Positions 15,289 to 23,062 of a stretch of DNA of 26,800 nucleotides are shown here, in pieces. The stretch is from Acetobacteraceae bacterium. GTDB lineage: Bacteria; Pseudomonadota; Alphaproteobacteria; Acetobacterales; Acetobacteraceae. How positions within the stretch are numbered: the first letter of the stretch is position 1; every line of letters begins with the position of its first letter. The translations under genes were made by a program, and so were the position numbers. The notes below the pieces were generated by a model. That model had not been told where the DNA came from. It saw nothing but the letters and a program-made list of their open reading frames with translations, and did no database searches. The DNA lies in the NCBI GenBank assembly GCA_025356735.1, contig JANXRT010000089.1, forward strand, positions 1 to 26,800. Direction: 5' to 3'.

Positions 15289-15669
15289 TCAGCTGCGGCC
15301 CAGCGCCATTCGGAACAGGCCGAGATATTTCTTGTAGAGGCCGGTCACCAGCTCCTGCGCCGTCTCGGTGTCGGCAACCTTGGTCAATTCGTCATCGAGC
15401 GACACGGCGTTGCCGTCAGGCGCACGCTCCCGCGGTTTGGCGGGCGGCGCGAGTTCCTGGCCGGCACCGGAGAGCGGCGCCAGGTGGTTTGGCTGCGTTC
15501 GTGCCAGCGAATTGCCTGGCTGCCGCGCCAGCATCGCGGCGAACGGCAGCGTGTCGCGCGGCTGAAATTTCGGCGTGTTGGCGTTGGCGATGTTTTGCGC
15601 CAGCACCTGCTGACGCCGGTCCGCCCAGGCCAGCCGCTTCTCCGCCATCTCCAGCACGGCGATCTTCAT
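15289..15669 (-). CDS. flgB: Flagellar proximal rod protein FlgB
   Basis: 126 residues from ATG 15669, with GGGAGG eleven bases upstream. The flagellar rod motif VLAQNIANANTPKFQPRD lies at about 22-39. The C-terminal helix LVTGLYKKYLGLFRMALGRS matches FlgB. It is the first gene of the leftward operon flgB-flgC-fliE-fliQ-fliR-flhB-kinase, with a probable sigma-54 promoter about 34 bases upstream. Confidence 0.94.
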   Translation of the reverse strand: MKIAVLEMAEKRLAWADRRQQVLAQNIANANTPKFQPRDTLPFAAMLARQPGNSLARTQPNHLAPLSGAGQELAPPAKPRERAPDGNAVSLDDELTKVADTETAQELVTGLYKKYLGLFRMALGRS

Positions 15670-15702
15670 CCGCCATCCATCCTCCCAAGGTTTGCCGACA
15701 AT

Positions 15703-15717
15703 GCATCGTTCGCGCCA
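15703..15717 (-). promoter_or_regulatory. Probable sigma-54 promoter for the flgB operon
   Basis: Minus strand TGGCGC-GAACG-ATGC. The invariant GG (-24) and GC (-12) are present with exactly ten bases between them. Two other positions depart from TGGCAC-N5-TTGC. It sits 34 bases before the flgB ATG, much like the better sigma-54 site before flgF. Confidence 0.55.
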
Positions 15718-15788
15718 ACAATGGGTTAATGCTGCCGGCGAAATCGGCGGGCGGCTGGAAAGGCTTCGGTAATCAGACGCGGCGCAGG

Positions 15789-16097
15789 ATGCGTTCCATG
15801 GACGCAGGCCATCCGTTCGATACCGTCGCCGGATCCGCCTGCAAGCGGATGGCGTCGATGCATGCGCTCGCCATCGAGCTCACTCGAATGGTCCGGTTGG
15901 CCGGAGCCCTGGCGCAAGCCGGCCGGGAGATCGATCTGACCGGGCTGGAGCGCCGGGTCGGGCTGCTCTGCGCGCAGTCGCTGGACCTGGAACCGGCGGC
16001 CGGACGCGACATGTGCCCGAAGCTGGTTGAGCTTCGCCAGGCGATCGACACGCTTGCCGGCAGCATCCTTGCCCGACATCCCTTACCCAGTGACTGA
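15789..16097 (+). CDS. Small uncharacterised protein in the flagellar locus
   Basis: 102 residues if started at ATG 15789; a second in-frame ATG at 15798 is equally plausible. I do not recognise a family. It is predicted to be almost wholly helical and soluble, without signal peptide or membrane segment: ALAIELTRMVRLAGALAQAGREIDLTGLERRVGLLCAQSLDL, then a loop, then KLVELRQAIDTLAGSILA. Its size and two-helix layout recall small flagellar chaperones or regulators such as FliT or FliX, but there is no motif to support either. It is divergent from flgB and 33 bases ahead of fliO, so it may be the first gene of a fliO-fliP unit. Confidence 0.7.
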   Translation: MRSMDAGHPFDTVAGSACKRMASMHALAIELTRMVRLAGALAQAGREIDLTGLERRVGLLCAQSLDLEPAAGRDMCPKLVELRQAIDTLAGSILARHPLPSD

Positions 16098-16130
16098 CCG
16101 CGTCGCACCCACCCCGGCAAAAGGCCGAGT

Positions 16131-16415
16131 ATGAACCTGTCCCTTACCTCACTTACCGTGGCGCTGCCCGCGCTGGCACTGGTGCTCGTCCTGATCGGTC
16201 TGGCCGGCCGCGTCGCGCGCTGGTCTGGTCTGTCGGACAAGGCTGCCCGAAACGGCGCTGGCGGCGCTCGCCTTCGTGTCGTGGAGTCACTCCGGCTGGA
16301 CCCCAAACGAAGGCTGCTGCTGCTCGCCTGCGACGGGCGGGAAGCGCTGGTGCTAGCCGGTGGCGGCCAGGATGTGCTGGTAGGCTGGCTTGCAGACACG
16401 GACAAGCACGCATGA
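16131..16415 (+). CDS. fliO: Flagellar biosynthesis protein FliO
   Basis: 94 residues, short as FliO proteins are. One N-terminal membrane helix (about 7-30) is followed by the FliO cytoplasmic pattern LRVVESLRLDPKRRLLLLACDGREALVLAGGGQDVLVGWL, which resembles the start of a SpoA-like fold. FliO assists assembly of the FliP ring of the export gate. Its stop overlaps the fliP ATG (ATGA), strengthening the call despite weak family conservation. Confidence 0.85.
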   Translation: MNLSLTSLTVALPALALVLVLIGLAGRVARWSGLSDKAARNGAGGARLRVVESLRLDPKRRLLLLACDGREALVLAGGGQDVLVGWLADTDKHA

Positions 16416-17164
16416 AGCGCCGTGAAGCGGTCGAGTGCTGTGTGGTGTTCGGCATCGTCGCGATCCTCCTCTCGGCTCCGGCGGTCGGACAATCGGTCAA
16501 CATCGATCTCGGAACCGCTGGGGATGCCGGTGCCACCGGCCGGCTGGTCCAGATCACGGCGCTCGTCACCGTGCTGTCGCTGGCACCGAGTCTGCTGGTG
16601 ATGATGACGGCGTTCACCCGCATCGTCATCGTGTTGTCCCTGTTGCGCAGCGCGATCGGCACGCAGGGCGCGCCGCCCAACATGGTGCTGATCGGGCTCT
16701 CGTTATTTCTAACCTTCTTCGTCATGCAGCCGGTCATGGAGCAGGCCTGGACCGCCGGGCTGCTGCCGATGAGTGAGGGCCGGATCGGCAACATCGAGGG
16801 ATTGCAGCAGGCGGCCGAGCCGTTCCGCCGGTTTATGACGGCCAATCTGCGGCCGAGCGACCTGCAGCTGTTTCTGGATATCGGCCACATGGCCCAACCG
16901 GCGGCGGCAGATCCGGCGCCGTGGCGCGCCGTCGCGCCTGCCTTCTTGATCGGCGAGTTGCGGCGCGCCTTCGAGATGGGTTTTCTGCTCTATCTGGCGT
17001 TCCTGGTGATCGATATGGTGGTTTCCTCGGTGCTGATGAGCCTCGGCATGATGATGCTGCCGCCGAGCGCCGTGTCGCTGCCGTTCAAGTTGATCTTCTT
17101 CGTTCTGGTCGACGGCTGGCGTCTCGTCTCAGGCAGCCTGGTGCAAAGTTTTTTATCCGAATAA
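16412..17164 (+). CDS. fliP: Flagellar export gate protein FliP
   Basis: 250 residues with a cleavable N-terminal signal sequence (about 1-27), as known for FliP, then membrane segments. Family motifs: LAPSLLVMMTAFTRIVIVLSLLRSAIGTQGAPPNMVLIGLSLFLTFFVMQPV, PAFLIGELRRAFEMGFLLYLAFLVIDMVVSSVLMSLGMMMLPP and a C-terminal LPFKLIFFVLVDGWRLVSGSLV. It forms the core of the export gate with FliQ and FliR. It ends eight bases from the end of the convergent speE, so any terminator must lie within coding sequence. Confidence 0.97.
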   Translation: MKRREAVECCVVFGIVAILLSAPAVGQSVNIDLGTAGDAGATGRLVQITALVTVLSLAPSLLVMMTAFTRIVIVLSLLRSAIGTQGAPPNMVLIGLSLFLTFFVMQPVMEQAWTAGLLPMSEGRIGNIEGLQQAAEPFRRFMTANLRPSDLQLFLDIGHMAQPAAADPAPWRAVAPAFLIGELRRAFEMGFLLYLAFLVIDMVVSSVLMSLGMMMLPPSAVSLPFKLIFFVLVDGWRLVSGSLVQSFLSE

Positions 17165-17172
17165 GTGCTCGT

Positions 17173-18039
17173 TCAGCCTGGTAGATGCCGCGCGATGTAA
17201 GGCGGCAGATTGAAGGCGCCGGCATGGATCTCCGGCGTCCAGTACTGCGTGGTGCCGAGGATGCTGGCGGCTCCGGCACGGACGCGGATTTCGGCGGCCG
17301 AAATCTTGGTGAGCGTCGCATCCTTGGCCGCCCAGCCCAGCGCCATCAGGCCACCGACATAGGTCGGCACCGCCGCGACATAGACCGTCGAATGGGCAAA
17401 GAACTTGCCTCGCCGGCGCGCGCTGTCGCGCAACTCCTCAGCTTGCATCGATGGCACGCCGCATTGGTTCACGACCACGCCCGTCGGCGTCAGGATGCGG
17501 GCGCAGTTCTCATAAAATTCCTCGGTGAACAGGACCTCCCCGACGCCGACCGGATCAGTGCTGTCGACGATGATGGCGTCGTAGCTCGCATCCGGCGCCT
17601 GGCGGACATGCGCGATGCCGTCCCCAACGATGACCTCCGCGCGGGGATCGGACCAGGCGGAGCCGGAAATGGAACCCAGAAACTGTTTCGATAGCGCGAT
17701 GACGTCGCCGTCGATCTCGACCATGACGGCGCGTTCCACGCCGCAATGCTGCAACACCCGGGCCAGCACCCCGCCATCGCCCGCACCGATGATCAGGACA
17801 TTTCGAACGTCGCCATGGGCGAGCAGCGGCACGTGGACGAGCATCTCCTGGTAGACGAACTCATCCGCCTCGGTGATCTGGACGACGCCATCCAGGACCA
17901 TCACGCGGCCATGCGAGAAGCTTTCAAAGACAACGATATCCTGGAACTTGCTGCGCACGCGCGCGAGTTCCCGCTTGACGCGAAAGCGCTGTCCCCAGTC
18001 TGGATACAACGTCTCGTTGATCCACTCATCCGTTGTCAT
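17173..18039 (-). CDS. speE: Spermidine synthase (polyamine aminopropyltransferase)
   Basis: 288 residues from ATG 18039, with TTGGAG eight bases upstream; the frame remains open upstream but only through speD shadow. It transfers aminopropyl from decarboxylated SAM to putrescine. Motifs: YPDWGQRF near the start, QITEADEFVYQEMLVHVPL, the decarboxylated-SAM site GAGDGG (85-90), the acidic VEID (E108, D110), VGDGIAHV and the catalytic VDSTDP (D159). All key residues are present and the length is typical. It is downstream of speD, which makes its decarboxylated-SAM substrate, 94 bases apart. The polyamine pair separates two flagellar blocks. Confidence 0.96.
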   Translation of the reverse strand: MTTDEWINETLYPDWGQRFRVKRELARVRSKFQDIVVFESFSHGRVMVLDGVVQITEADEFVYQEMLVHVPLLAHGDVRNVLIIGAGDGGVLARVLQHCGVERAVMVEIDGDVIALSKQFLGSISGSAWSDPRAEVIVGDGIAHVRQAPDASYDAIIVDSTDPVGVGEVLFTEEFYENCARILTPTGVVVNQCGVPSMQAEELRDSARRRGKFFAHSTVYVAAVPTYVGGLMALGWAAKDATLTKISAAEIRVRAGAASILGTTQYWTPEIHAGAFNLPPYIARHLPG

Positions 18040-18080
18040 CGGTCCAACTCCAACCAGAGATCCGCGCCGCACGCGCGCTT

Positions 18081-18110
18081 GCAGCCCGGATGTGGTTGCA
18101 CCCGGGCCGC
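18081..18110 (-). other. Hairpin in the speD-speE intergenic leader
   Basis: GCAGCCCGG (18081-18089) pairs with CCGGGCCGC (18102-18110) with one mismatch, and an internal TG/CA pair narrows the loop to six bases. No T-run follows on the minus strand, so it is not a classical terminator. It could adjust speE expression relative to speD or stabilise the mRNA. Confidence 0.45.
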
Positions 18111-18133
18111 AAGACAGGCGAGCGAATCCCCGG

Positions 18134-18595
18134 TTAAATGACCAGGCCGCGCCGCTGCTCGTCGAGGTTGACCATGCTCGGCTGGAAGGCCGCCCGCAGC
18201 ACGGGGATCGACAGGTACGGATCGCATTCGCCGCACATGAAGATGTCGACGGCGGCGAAGTCGCGCTCCGGCCAGGTATGGATCGATATGTGGCTCTCAG
18301 CGAGCACAACCACGCCAGACACGCCGCCATTCGGTGAGAAATGATGGAAGTGGCTGTGCAGGATCGTCGCCCCCGCCGCAATTGCGGCCGTCCGTAGCGA
18401 CCGGTCGATCAGCTCGGGGTCAGCGAGATTGCTCGCCCCCCATAGGTCGACCAGCAAGTGCATCCCGGCGAATTTCACACCGTCACGTTCAACAAAATAG
18501 TCCTTTTGCGTGTCCATGACGGTTGCGCAATCGGACGGTGTCTGGTTTTCGCTCGGAAGATCCGAGACCATCCCCAGTGGGCTGAGTGCGTTCAT
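18134..18595 (-). CDS. speD: S-adenosylmethionine decarboxylase proenzyme (class 1, prokaryotic)
   Basis: 153 residues from ATG 18595, which has AGGGGG upstream; a start at codon 27 (MDTQKDYFVERDG) would give the commoner short form of about 127 residues. The self-cleavage site is AE-S101-HISIHTWPE, where the serine becomes the pyruvoyl group. H106 and C121 (MCGECDP, twenty residues after the serine) are the other processing/catalytic residues known from the Thermotoga enzyme. It supplies decarboxylated SAM to SpeE. The 164 bases upstream to the next gene's end (18596-18759) hold its presumed promoter; I cannot pick clear -35 and -10 boxes. Confidence 0.95.
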   Translation of the reverse strand: MNALSPLGMVSDLPSENQTPSDCATVMDTQKDYFVERDGVKFAGMHLLVDLWGASNLADPELIDRSLRTAAIAAGATILHSHFHHFSPNGGVSGVVVLAESHISIHTWPERDFAAVDIFMCGECDPYLSIPVLRAAFQPSMVNLDEQRRGLVI

Positions 18596-18759
18596 CGCGT
18601 ACCCCCTACCAGTAGACGGCCTGTTGGGCAGCCCGCCGGATGCGAGCGCCCCCTGGGGCCAAGGCCGCGGAAAATGCTGAAATAACATCGACAACGCAAG
18701 CGAATTCGGGGGCTGGCAGAACATGGCCGCATCGCGCCCGCCGCACGTTGTGGTGTGGT

Positions 18760-21747
18760 TCAGGGCGGGCCGGCGTGATGCTCCAGCGCCCTGAGGCCGG
18801 CGGGCAGGGTTTTCGCCATCGCCATCTCCTGGCGGGATCGTTTGAGATCGGTGGACTGCACGACCGGAACGGCGGTCAACAGGCGAAACAGATCGGCAAC
18901 GGGCCCCTGCCCGGCTGTCGACAGCCTGTGGCCTCGAAGCTGCCCCAGCACGGTGCTGTCACCGGCCTGGGATGCGGCCGTTGCCAGCCGCACCAGGATC
19001 CTGGCCTGAACTTCATCCGGCATCGCGGCCATCGTCGCCGTCGCGCCGGCATAGGACAACAGGGCGGCGGTTGCCGCGGGCCAGTTGCGCGCCTGCTCGT
19101 ACAGCGTAGCCTTGGCCTCCTCGATGGCGGGCGTTTCAAGCTGGGCCAACGCCGCCAATGCACCCGTAGAGTCGCCACGACGGCGACTGGCCTCGCCGAA
19201 CAACAGCACGCGCTGCTCCATTAACGAAGGCGGCAGTCCTTCGGCGGAGGATGCGAACAGCGCCGCGGTGGCGCCATCGCCATCGCCCTCCTGTAGGCGC
19301 AGCCTGGCCAATGTGGCACCGAAGCCGGCACGCGCCGCACCTGGCGGCGAACCTTGAACCAGTTTTTCCAGCAACGGTCCAGCCCGTCGCGGCAGGTCGA
19401 GCGCCACAAGCCGATCTGCCAGCCTTGCCTGAAGCTCAGCATCTGGAGTGGTCCCCACCATCAAATCGGCGTTTTCATCGACCAGCGCAACGAACTCGAA
19501 CGGCGGCAATTCGTGCCCGGCCGGTGGCCGCAAGGCCATCGCGAAGGCCGCTTGAAGCTGAGTCCGGAGCTCGATCTTACGCTCGGGATACAGCGTCTCG
19601 GTCTCGCGCAGCTGGTTCAGCGCCGACCGCCAGTTGCCGGTTTCCGTCCTCAACCGAGCCAGAAGCATCCTCGCCTCGAATTCGAGGTCATCGCCGCGCC
19701 AGGCATACAGGCCCGCCTCCAGCCCGGTCGCCGCCTCCTCAGGGCTAGATTTGTGCGCCGCCAGCCGCGTCTCGATCGCCAGCAGCCTGGCCCGTGCCTG
19801 GTCACGCCGATCGTGCCCCTGAGCCGCCGCGTCAAACGCTTTCAGCGCCCCGTCGATATCGCCCGCCATCCGCTTCTGCAGCCCGGTCGCGATGCGCAGC
19901 GTGGGCTCGGCAGCCAAGGTCGCCAGTGCAGGCTCGGCCGCGGCGGCCTCTCCCCCTAGGATCATGGTTTCCAGTGTCAGCGGCAGCAGCCGGCTGCGCA
20001 TCTGAGCCGGATAGGCAAGCACAAGCGGCAGCGTTGCGGCGAAGCTCGCGGCCGCCTTCGGCGATCCCTCGTACTGGGTCGCATCATGAACCGCGCGCCA
20101 GTATTCGACCTCGTCGCTACCCGATAGAAGTGCATCCTCGATCGCGTCGGCTTCCGCGGTTCTTCCCGCCAGAAGCGCCGCCACCGCCGACAGGCCGGCG
20201 GCCGCGGCGTCAAGGCCGGCCTTCGGGTCTTCCTGCGCCGCGATCGACAGCATGGACTGCGCTTCGGTACCGAGCCCCAGCGCGATCGCCGCCTGCGCCG
20301 CCGCAACCCGGTGCCGGCCACGTGCCAGCACGGGCGCCGCCGCCACATCCGATAGATGGGCTTGCATCCGGCGCAGCAACTCCTCGTCACGTGCCGCCGG
20401 AAAGTCGAACCGGCGGGTCAACGAGGCTGCGTCCGCGGCGATATCGGAGGCAGCCGTCAGTGACAGCGTAAGCTCGCCGTCCTTGGCCGAACCTACGGTG
20501 TCGGACGCCGCCACGACAAAGCCGGTTGCCGAAGGCTTCAACGAAAGCCGATCGGAGATCGGCTGCACGGCGACACCGAGGACGCTCGCCAGCAGAACGA
20601 ACTCGGCTGCGCGCCGATCGGTTGGAACGCCGAAGCCCGGCTGGCGCAGGGTGCCGAGCAGCAGCAGCGCTCCGGCTTCCGGGTCCGGCACGGCGACTGT
20701 CTTTCCGGGCGCCGCCACCGACAGCAGCATGCGACCGGCCTCGGTGCGGACCCGAATGGAACGGATCGGATTGCGGCGCGGGGCCTCGGGCGACAGGATC
20801 ACGGCCCAATCGCCCGACGCTGAGCGGGACAGGATCGGCTCCATTCCTGGGGGCAACGGCAGCCGGATCAAAGTTGCCGCCGCGAGCAACTGCACCTGGG
20901 CGGCCGCCAGCGACTTGTCCGCGGAAAGCGCCGCCATGTCCACGGGGCGGCGCTCGTCGAAGACGAAAAGCGCCTGCCCGTCGCGGATCAGCGCTGCGGC
21001 ACCGATCTCGGCGCCGAATGGAACGGTGAACCCGACTTGGCCCGGCGGCAGCGCCAGCGGAAGTGCCGCAAGATTGACCGGGCTCGCGTTTGACGGCACC
21101 GGAGTTGCCGGGTCCGGAATGTGTTCGGGCAGGACGGCGGAGGCGGGCACCGCGACGATGCTGGGCGGCTGTGCCGGCAGCGCAGGCTTTTCGAAGTGAG
21201 CGGCTGCATCCGTCGGGACTGGCTCCGGTGCAGGCTCCGGCAAGCGGATCGGCGGCCGCGAAACGGCCATACGGATGATTCGACTCGCGGGACGTGCGGA
21301 ACGGCCACCGCTAGACACGGGGTTCGCCTCTGGAGGCGGCACGGACGGCGCCAGTATGGGATCGAGGATGTCGATCACCACGCGCCGGCCGATGCGGCTC
21401 GATCGTAGGTGCGCGCCGGCCGCCACCGTCATTTCCGCTCCGCCCGGCACCACGCCAAGATGTTCGACGTTGCGTGGCAACGGGGCCGCCGGTGCAATCG
21501 CCGCCGCATTCGGCAAATGCACCACGACGTGATCGCCGTCGCGAACGATGTCGTAGCGCGGAACCTCGGTGGACTCGAAGACGATGCGGCCGAAGCCGGG
21601 GTGGTTTCCGGTGCGCACCGCAACCGCCGCGATATCCGGCACCGGCATAGATTCGGCCCCGGCGGTCAGCGAGGAGCAAAGCAGCAGGCCAAGCCCGACT
21701 AGCCAGAGCCACAATCCGGCAGGTTGTCCGGGCTTGTCGCGTCGCAT
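18760..21747 (-). CDS. Large exported alanine-rich helical-repeat protein of the flagellar operon (function unknown)
   Basis: 995 residues. An N-terminal signal peptide (about 1-31: basic start, LWLWLVGLGLLLC core, cleavage near TAGA-ES) sends it to the periplasm. Residues about 35-130 form a beta-rich unit (FGRIVFESTEVPRYDIVRDGDHVVVHLP ... RRVVIDIL) reminiscent of AMIN-like domains. A proline-rich linker follows to about 220. From about 440 to the end the protein is almost all alanine-rich helices resembling TPR/Sel1-type solenoids (for example AAAEPALATLAAEPTLRIATGLQKRMAGDIDGALKAFDAA and LEFEARMLLARLRTETGNWRSALNQLRETETLYP). Its ATG shares a base with the motE stop, so it is the last gene of fliL-fliM-DUF6468-motE. 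Inferred role: periplasmic accessory of the flagellar motor. I do not recognise a named family. Confidence 0.8.
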   Translation of the reverse strand: MRRDKPGQPAGLWLWLVGLGLLLCSSLTAGAESMPVPDIAAVAVRTGNHPGFGRIVFESTEVPRYDIVRDGDHVVVHLPNAAAIAPAAPLPRNVEHLGVVPGGAEMTVAAGAHLRSSRIGRRVVIDILDPILAPSVPPPEANPVSSGGRSARPASRIIRMAVSRPPIRLPEPAPEPVPTDAAAHFEKPALPAQPPSIVAVPASAVLPEHIPDPATPVPSNASPVNLAALPLALPPGQVGFTVPFGAEIGAAALIRDGQALFVFDERRPVDMAALSADKSLAAAQVQLLAAATLIRLPLPPGMEPILSRSASGDWAVILSPEAPRRNPIRSIRVRTEAGRMLLSVAAPGKTVAVPDPEAGALLLLGTLRQPGFGVPTDRRAAEFVLLASVLGVAVQPISDRLSLKPSATGFVVAASDTVGSAKDGELTLSLTAASDIAADAASLTRRFDFPAARDEELLRRMQAHLSDVAAAPVLARGRHRVAAAQAAIALGLGTEAQSMLSIAAQEDPKAGLDAAAAGLSAVAALLAGRTAEADAIEDALLSGSDEVEYWRAVHDATQYEGSPKAAASFAATLPLVLAYPAQMRSRLLPLTLETMILGGEAAAAEPALATLAAEPTLRIATGLQKRMAGDIDGALKAFDAAAQGHDRRDQARARLLAIETRLAAHKSSPEEAATGLEAGLYAWRGDDLEFEARMLLARLRTETGNWRSALNQLRETETLYPERKIELRTQLQAAFAMALRPPAGHELPPFEFVALVDENADLMVGTTPDAELQARLADRLVALDLPRRAGPLLEKLVQGSPPGAARAGFGATLARLRLQEGDGDGATAALFASSAEGLPPSLMEQRVLLFGEASRRRGDSTGALAALAQLETPAIEEAKATLYEQARNWPAATAALLSYAGATATMAAMPDEVQARILVRLATAASQAGDSTVLGQLRGHRLSTAGQGPVADLFRLLTAVPVVQSTDLKRSRQEMAMAKTLPAGLRALEHHAGPP

Positions 21748-22499
21748 CAGCCGCCCTTCCCGGGGTTCGGCGCTGGCAAGAAATTGGCTTCGGAAGCTGG
21801 CCGGGTACGTAGCCTGGCAAGGCCATCGGTGATCTCCCGTGCCTTTTCCGGCAGCATCGCCGACAGGATCGGCGCGGCCTTCGCCTCCTTCATGCGGTCC
21901 ATCACCGGCAGCAGCACCGCCATGTCGAGTTCGTTCAGGATGGTCGCGGCCTCGCGCGGCTTCATGCTTTGATAGATCTTCACCAATCCCTGCCAGCCGG
22001 CATCCTCGCGCTGGGCGCGGGCCGCATCCAGAGCTTCCAGCTTTTTCTGCAGGACCTGCAGCTCCTCCACGCGGGCGGTGATCTTGCGATCGGTTCCGCT
22101 CTGGATCGCCTCACGGCCGGCGAGCGCCGCCTCCCGGCTGTCGAGCTCGCGCCGCCGCTGCCTCAGCTCCAGCAGGATCGCGCGTTCGCTGTCGCTGACT
22201 GACGGCTCCGGCGGCGCCACCTTGGCTTCCGGCGCCGCCACGACATCGGCAGGCAGGCTGGCTGGCTTTTTCTCATTTGCTCCCTCATGCGCGGCGGGCT
22301 TCTTGTCGGCGTCGTGCGAGGCTGCCTGCGCGCGTGGCAGCACCGAGGTGCCAACCAATTCGCCGGCAACCCAGATCCCCCGAACCAGTACAGTGGACTT
22401 GACCGCGAGCAGCAGCGCCAGCACGGCTATCGTGGCTGGCAGCAGCCGGGGTTCCCATTTCATATTCATCCGGGTCATTTTCATTTGCGCCATCTTCAT
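21747..22499 (-). CDS. motE: MotE-like flagellar protein (MgtE N-terminal-type domain)
   Basis: 250 residues from ATG 22499; a GTG one codon earlier and several ATGs after it are alternatives. One membrane helix (about 20-42), a charged linker, a long coiled coil (about 105-165: ERAILLELRQRRRELDSREAALAGREAI ... VEELQVLQKKLEALDAARAQRE), then an MgtE_N-like helical domain (LVKIYQSMKPREAATILNELDMAVLLPVMDRMKEAKAAPILSAMLPEKAREIT). This is the alphaproteobacterial MotE layout; in Sinorhizobium MotE chaperones the periplasmic motor protein MotC. The next gene encodes a large periplasmic protein, which could be its client (inference). The first 15 residues are unusually methionine/lysine-rich. Confidence 0.85.
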   Translation of the reverse strand: MKMAQMKMTRMNMKWEPRLLPATIAVLALLLAVKSTVLVRGIWVAGELVGTSVLPRAQAASHDADKKPAAHEGANEKKPASLPADVVAAPEAKVAPPEPSVSDSERAILLELRQRRRELDSREAALAGREAIQSGTDRKITARVEELQVLQKKLEALDAARAQREDAGWQGLVKIYQSMKPREAATILNELDMAVLLPVMDRMKEAKAAPILSAMLPEKAREITDGLARLRTRPASEANFLPAPNPGKGG

Positions 22500-22502
22500 C
22501 AC

Positions 22503-22988
22503 TCATCTGGCCGATCGCAGCGCCAGCAGCAGGTCTCGTTCCGCCTGGCTGCGGACACGCGGCGGCTTCGCCTGATCGGCGTCGGGATCAATGGCCAGGA
22601 CCGCCGTCTTCGCCGGCAAGCGGGTAAGCGCGATGTCTCCACGCGGCGAAGCGACATCCATCGGCCGGCCGGCCCGAACCAGGTTGTCCAGGCGGTCGGC
22701 AAGCCTTTCTCCCCGCTCGGCCAAAAACAGGAGGTCTTCCTTCAATGCGAGGGCACCCTCGATCTGGCGCGCGATCTGCCGGCCCGCGCCATCCACCGCG
22801 CCGCGCAGCCGCTCCACCCCGGCCTCGGCCTGTTGGGTACTCGAATTGAATTCCTGCACCAGTTCCTGAAGAGCCGCACGATCGCGTTTGAGCACGCCCA
22901 GCGCACGCTCCAGCCGCACGGCATGGAACAGCGTCGCCGTCAGCAGCGCGACCAGTCCAAGCTCCAGCATCCATTGCATTCCGCCCAT
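22503..22988 (-). CDS. DUF6468-type flagellar locus protein
   Basis: 161 residues. One N-terminal membrane helix (about 7-25, MLELGLVALLTATLFHAVRLERAL) is followed by a long coiled coil to about residue 110 (LKRDRAALQELVQEFNSSTQQAEAGVERLRGAVDGAGRQIARQIEGALALKEDLLFLAERGERLADRLD) and a disordered tail ending in AERDLLLALRSAR. Alphaproteobacterial flagellar clusters commonly carry such a DUF6468 protein between fliM and motE, exactly its place here. Function unknown; its stop is followed at once by motE. ATG 22988 is preferred, with another ATG three codons later. Confidence 0.75.
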   Translation of the reverse strand: MGGMQWMLELGLVALLTATLFHAVRLERALGVLKRDRAALQELVQEFNSSTQQAEAGVERLRGAVDGAGRQIARQIEGALALKEDLLFLAERGERLADRLDNLVRAGRPMDVASPRGDIALTRLPAKTAVLAIDPDADQAKPPRVRSQAERDLLLALRSAR

Positions 22989-23062
22989 TCTGGCGCTCCC
23001 GATGATGGGTGATGCGAATACGCCGAGGTTGGCGGCACATCGTCAGCTTCCGGTTATCAAAT

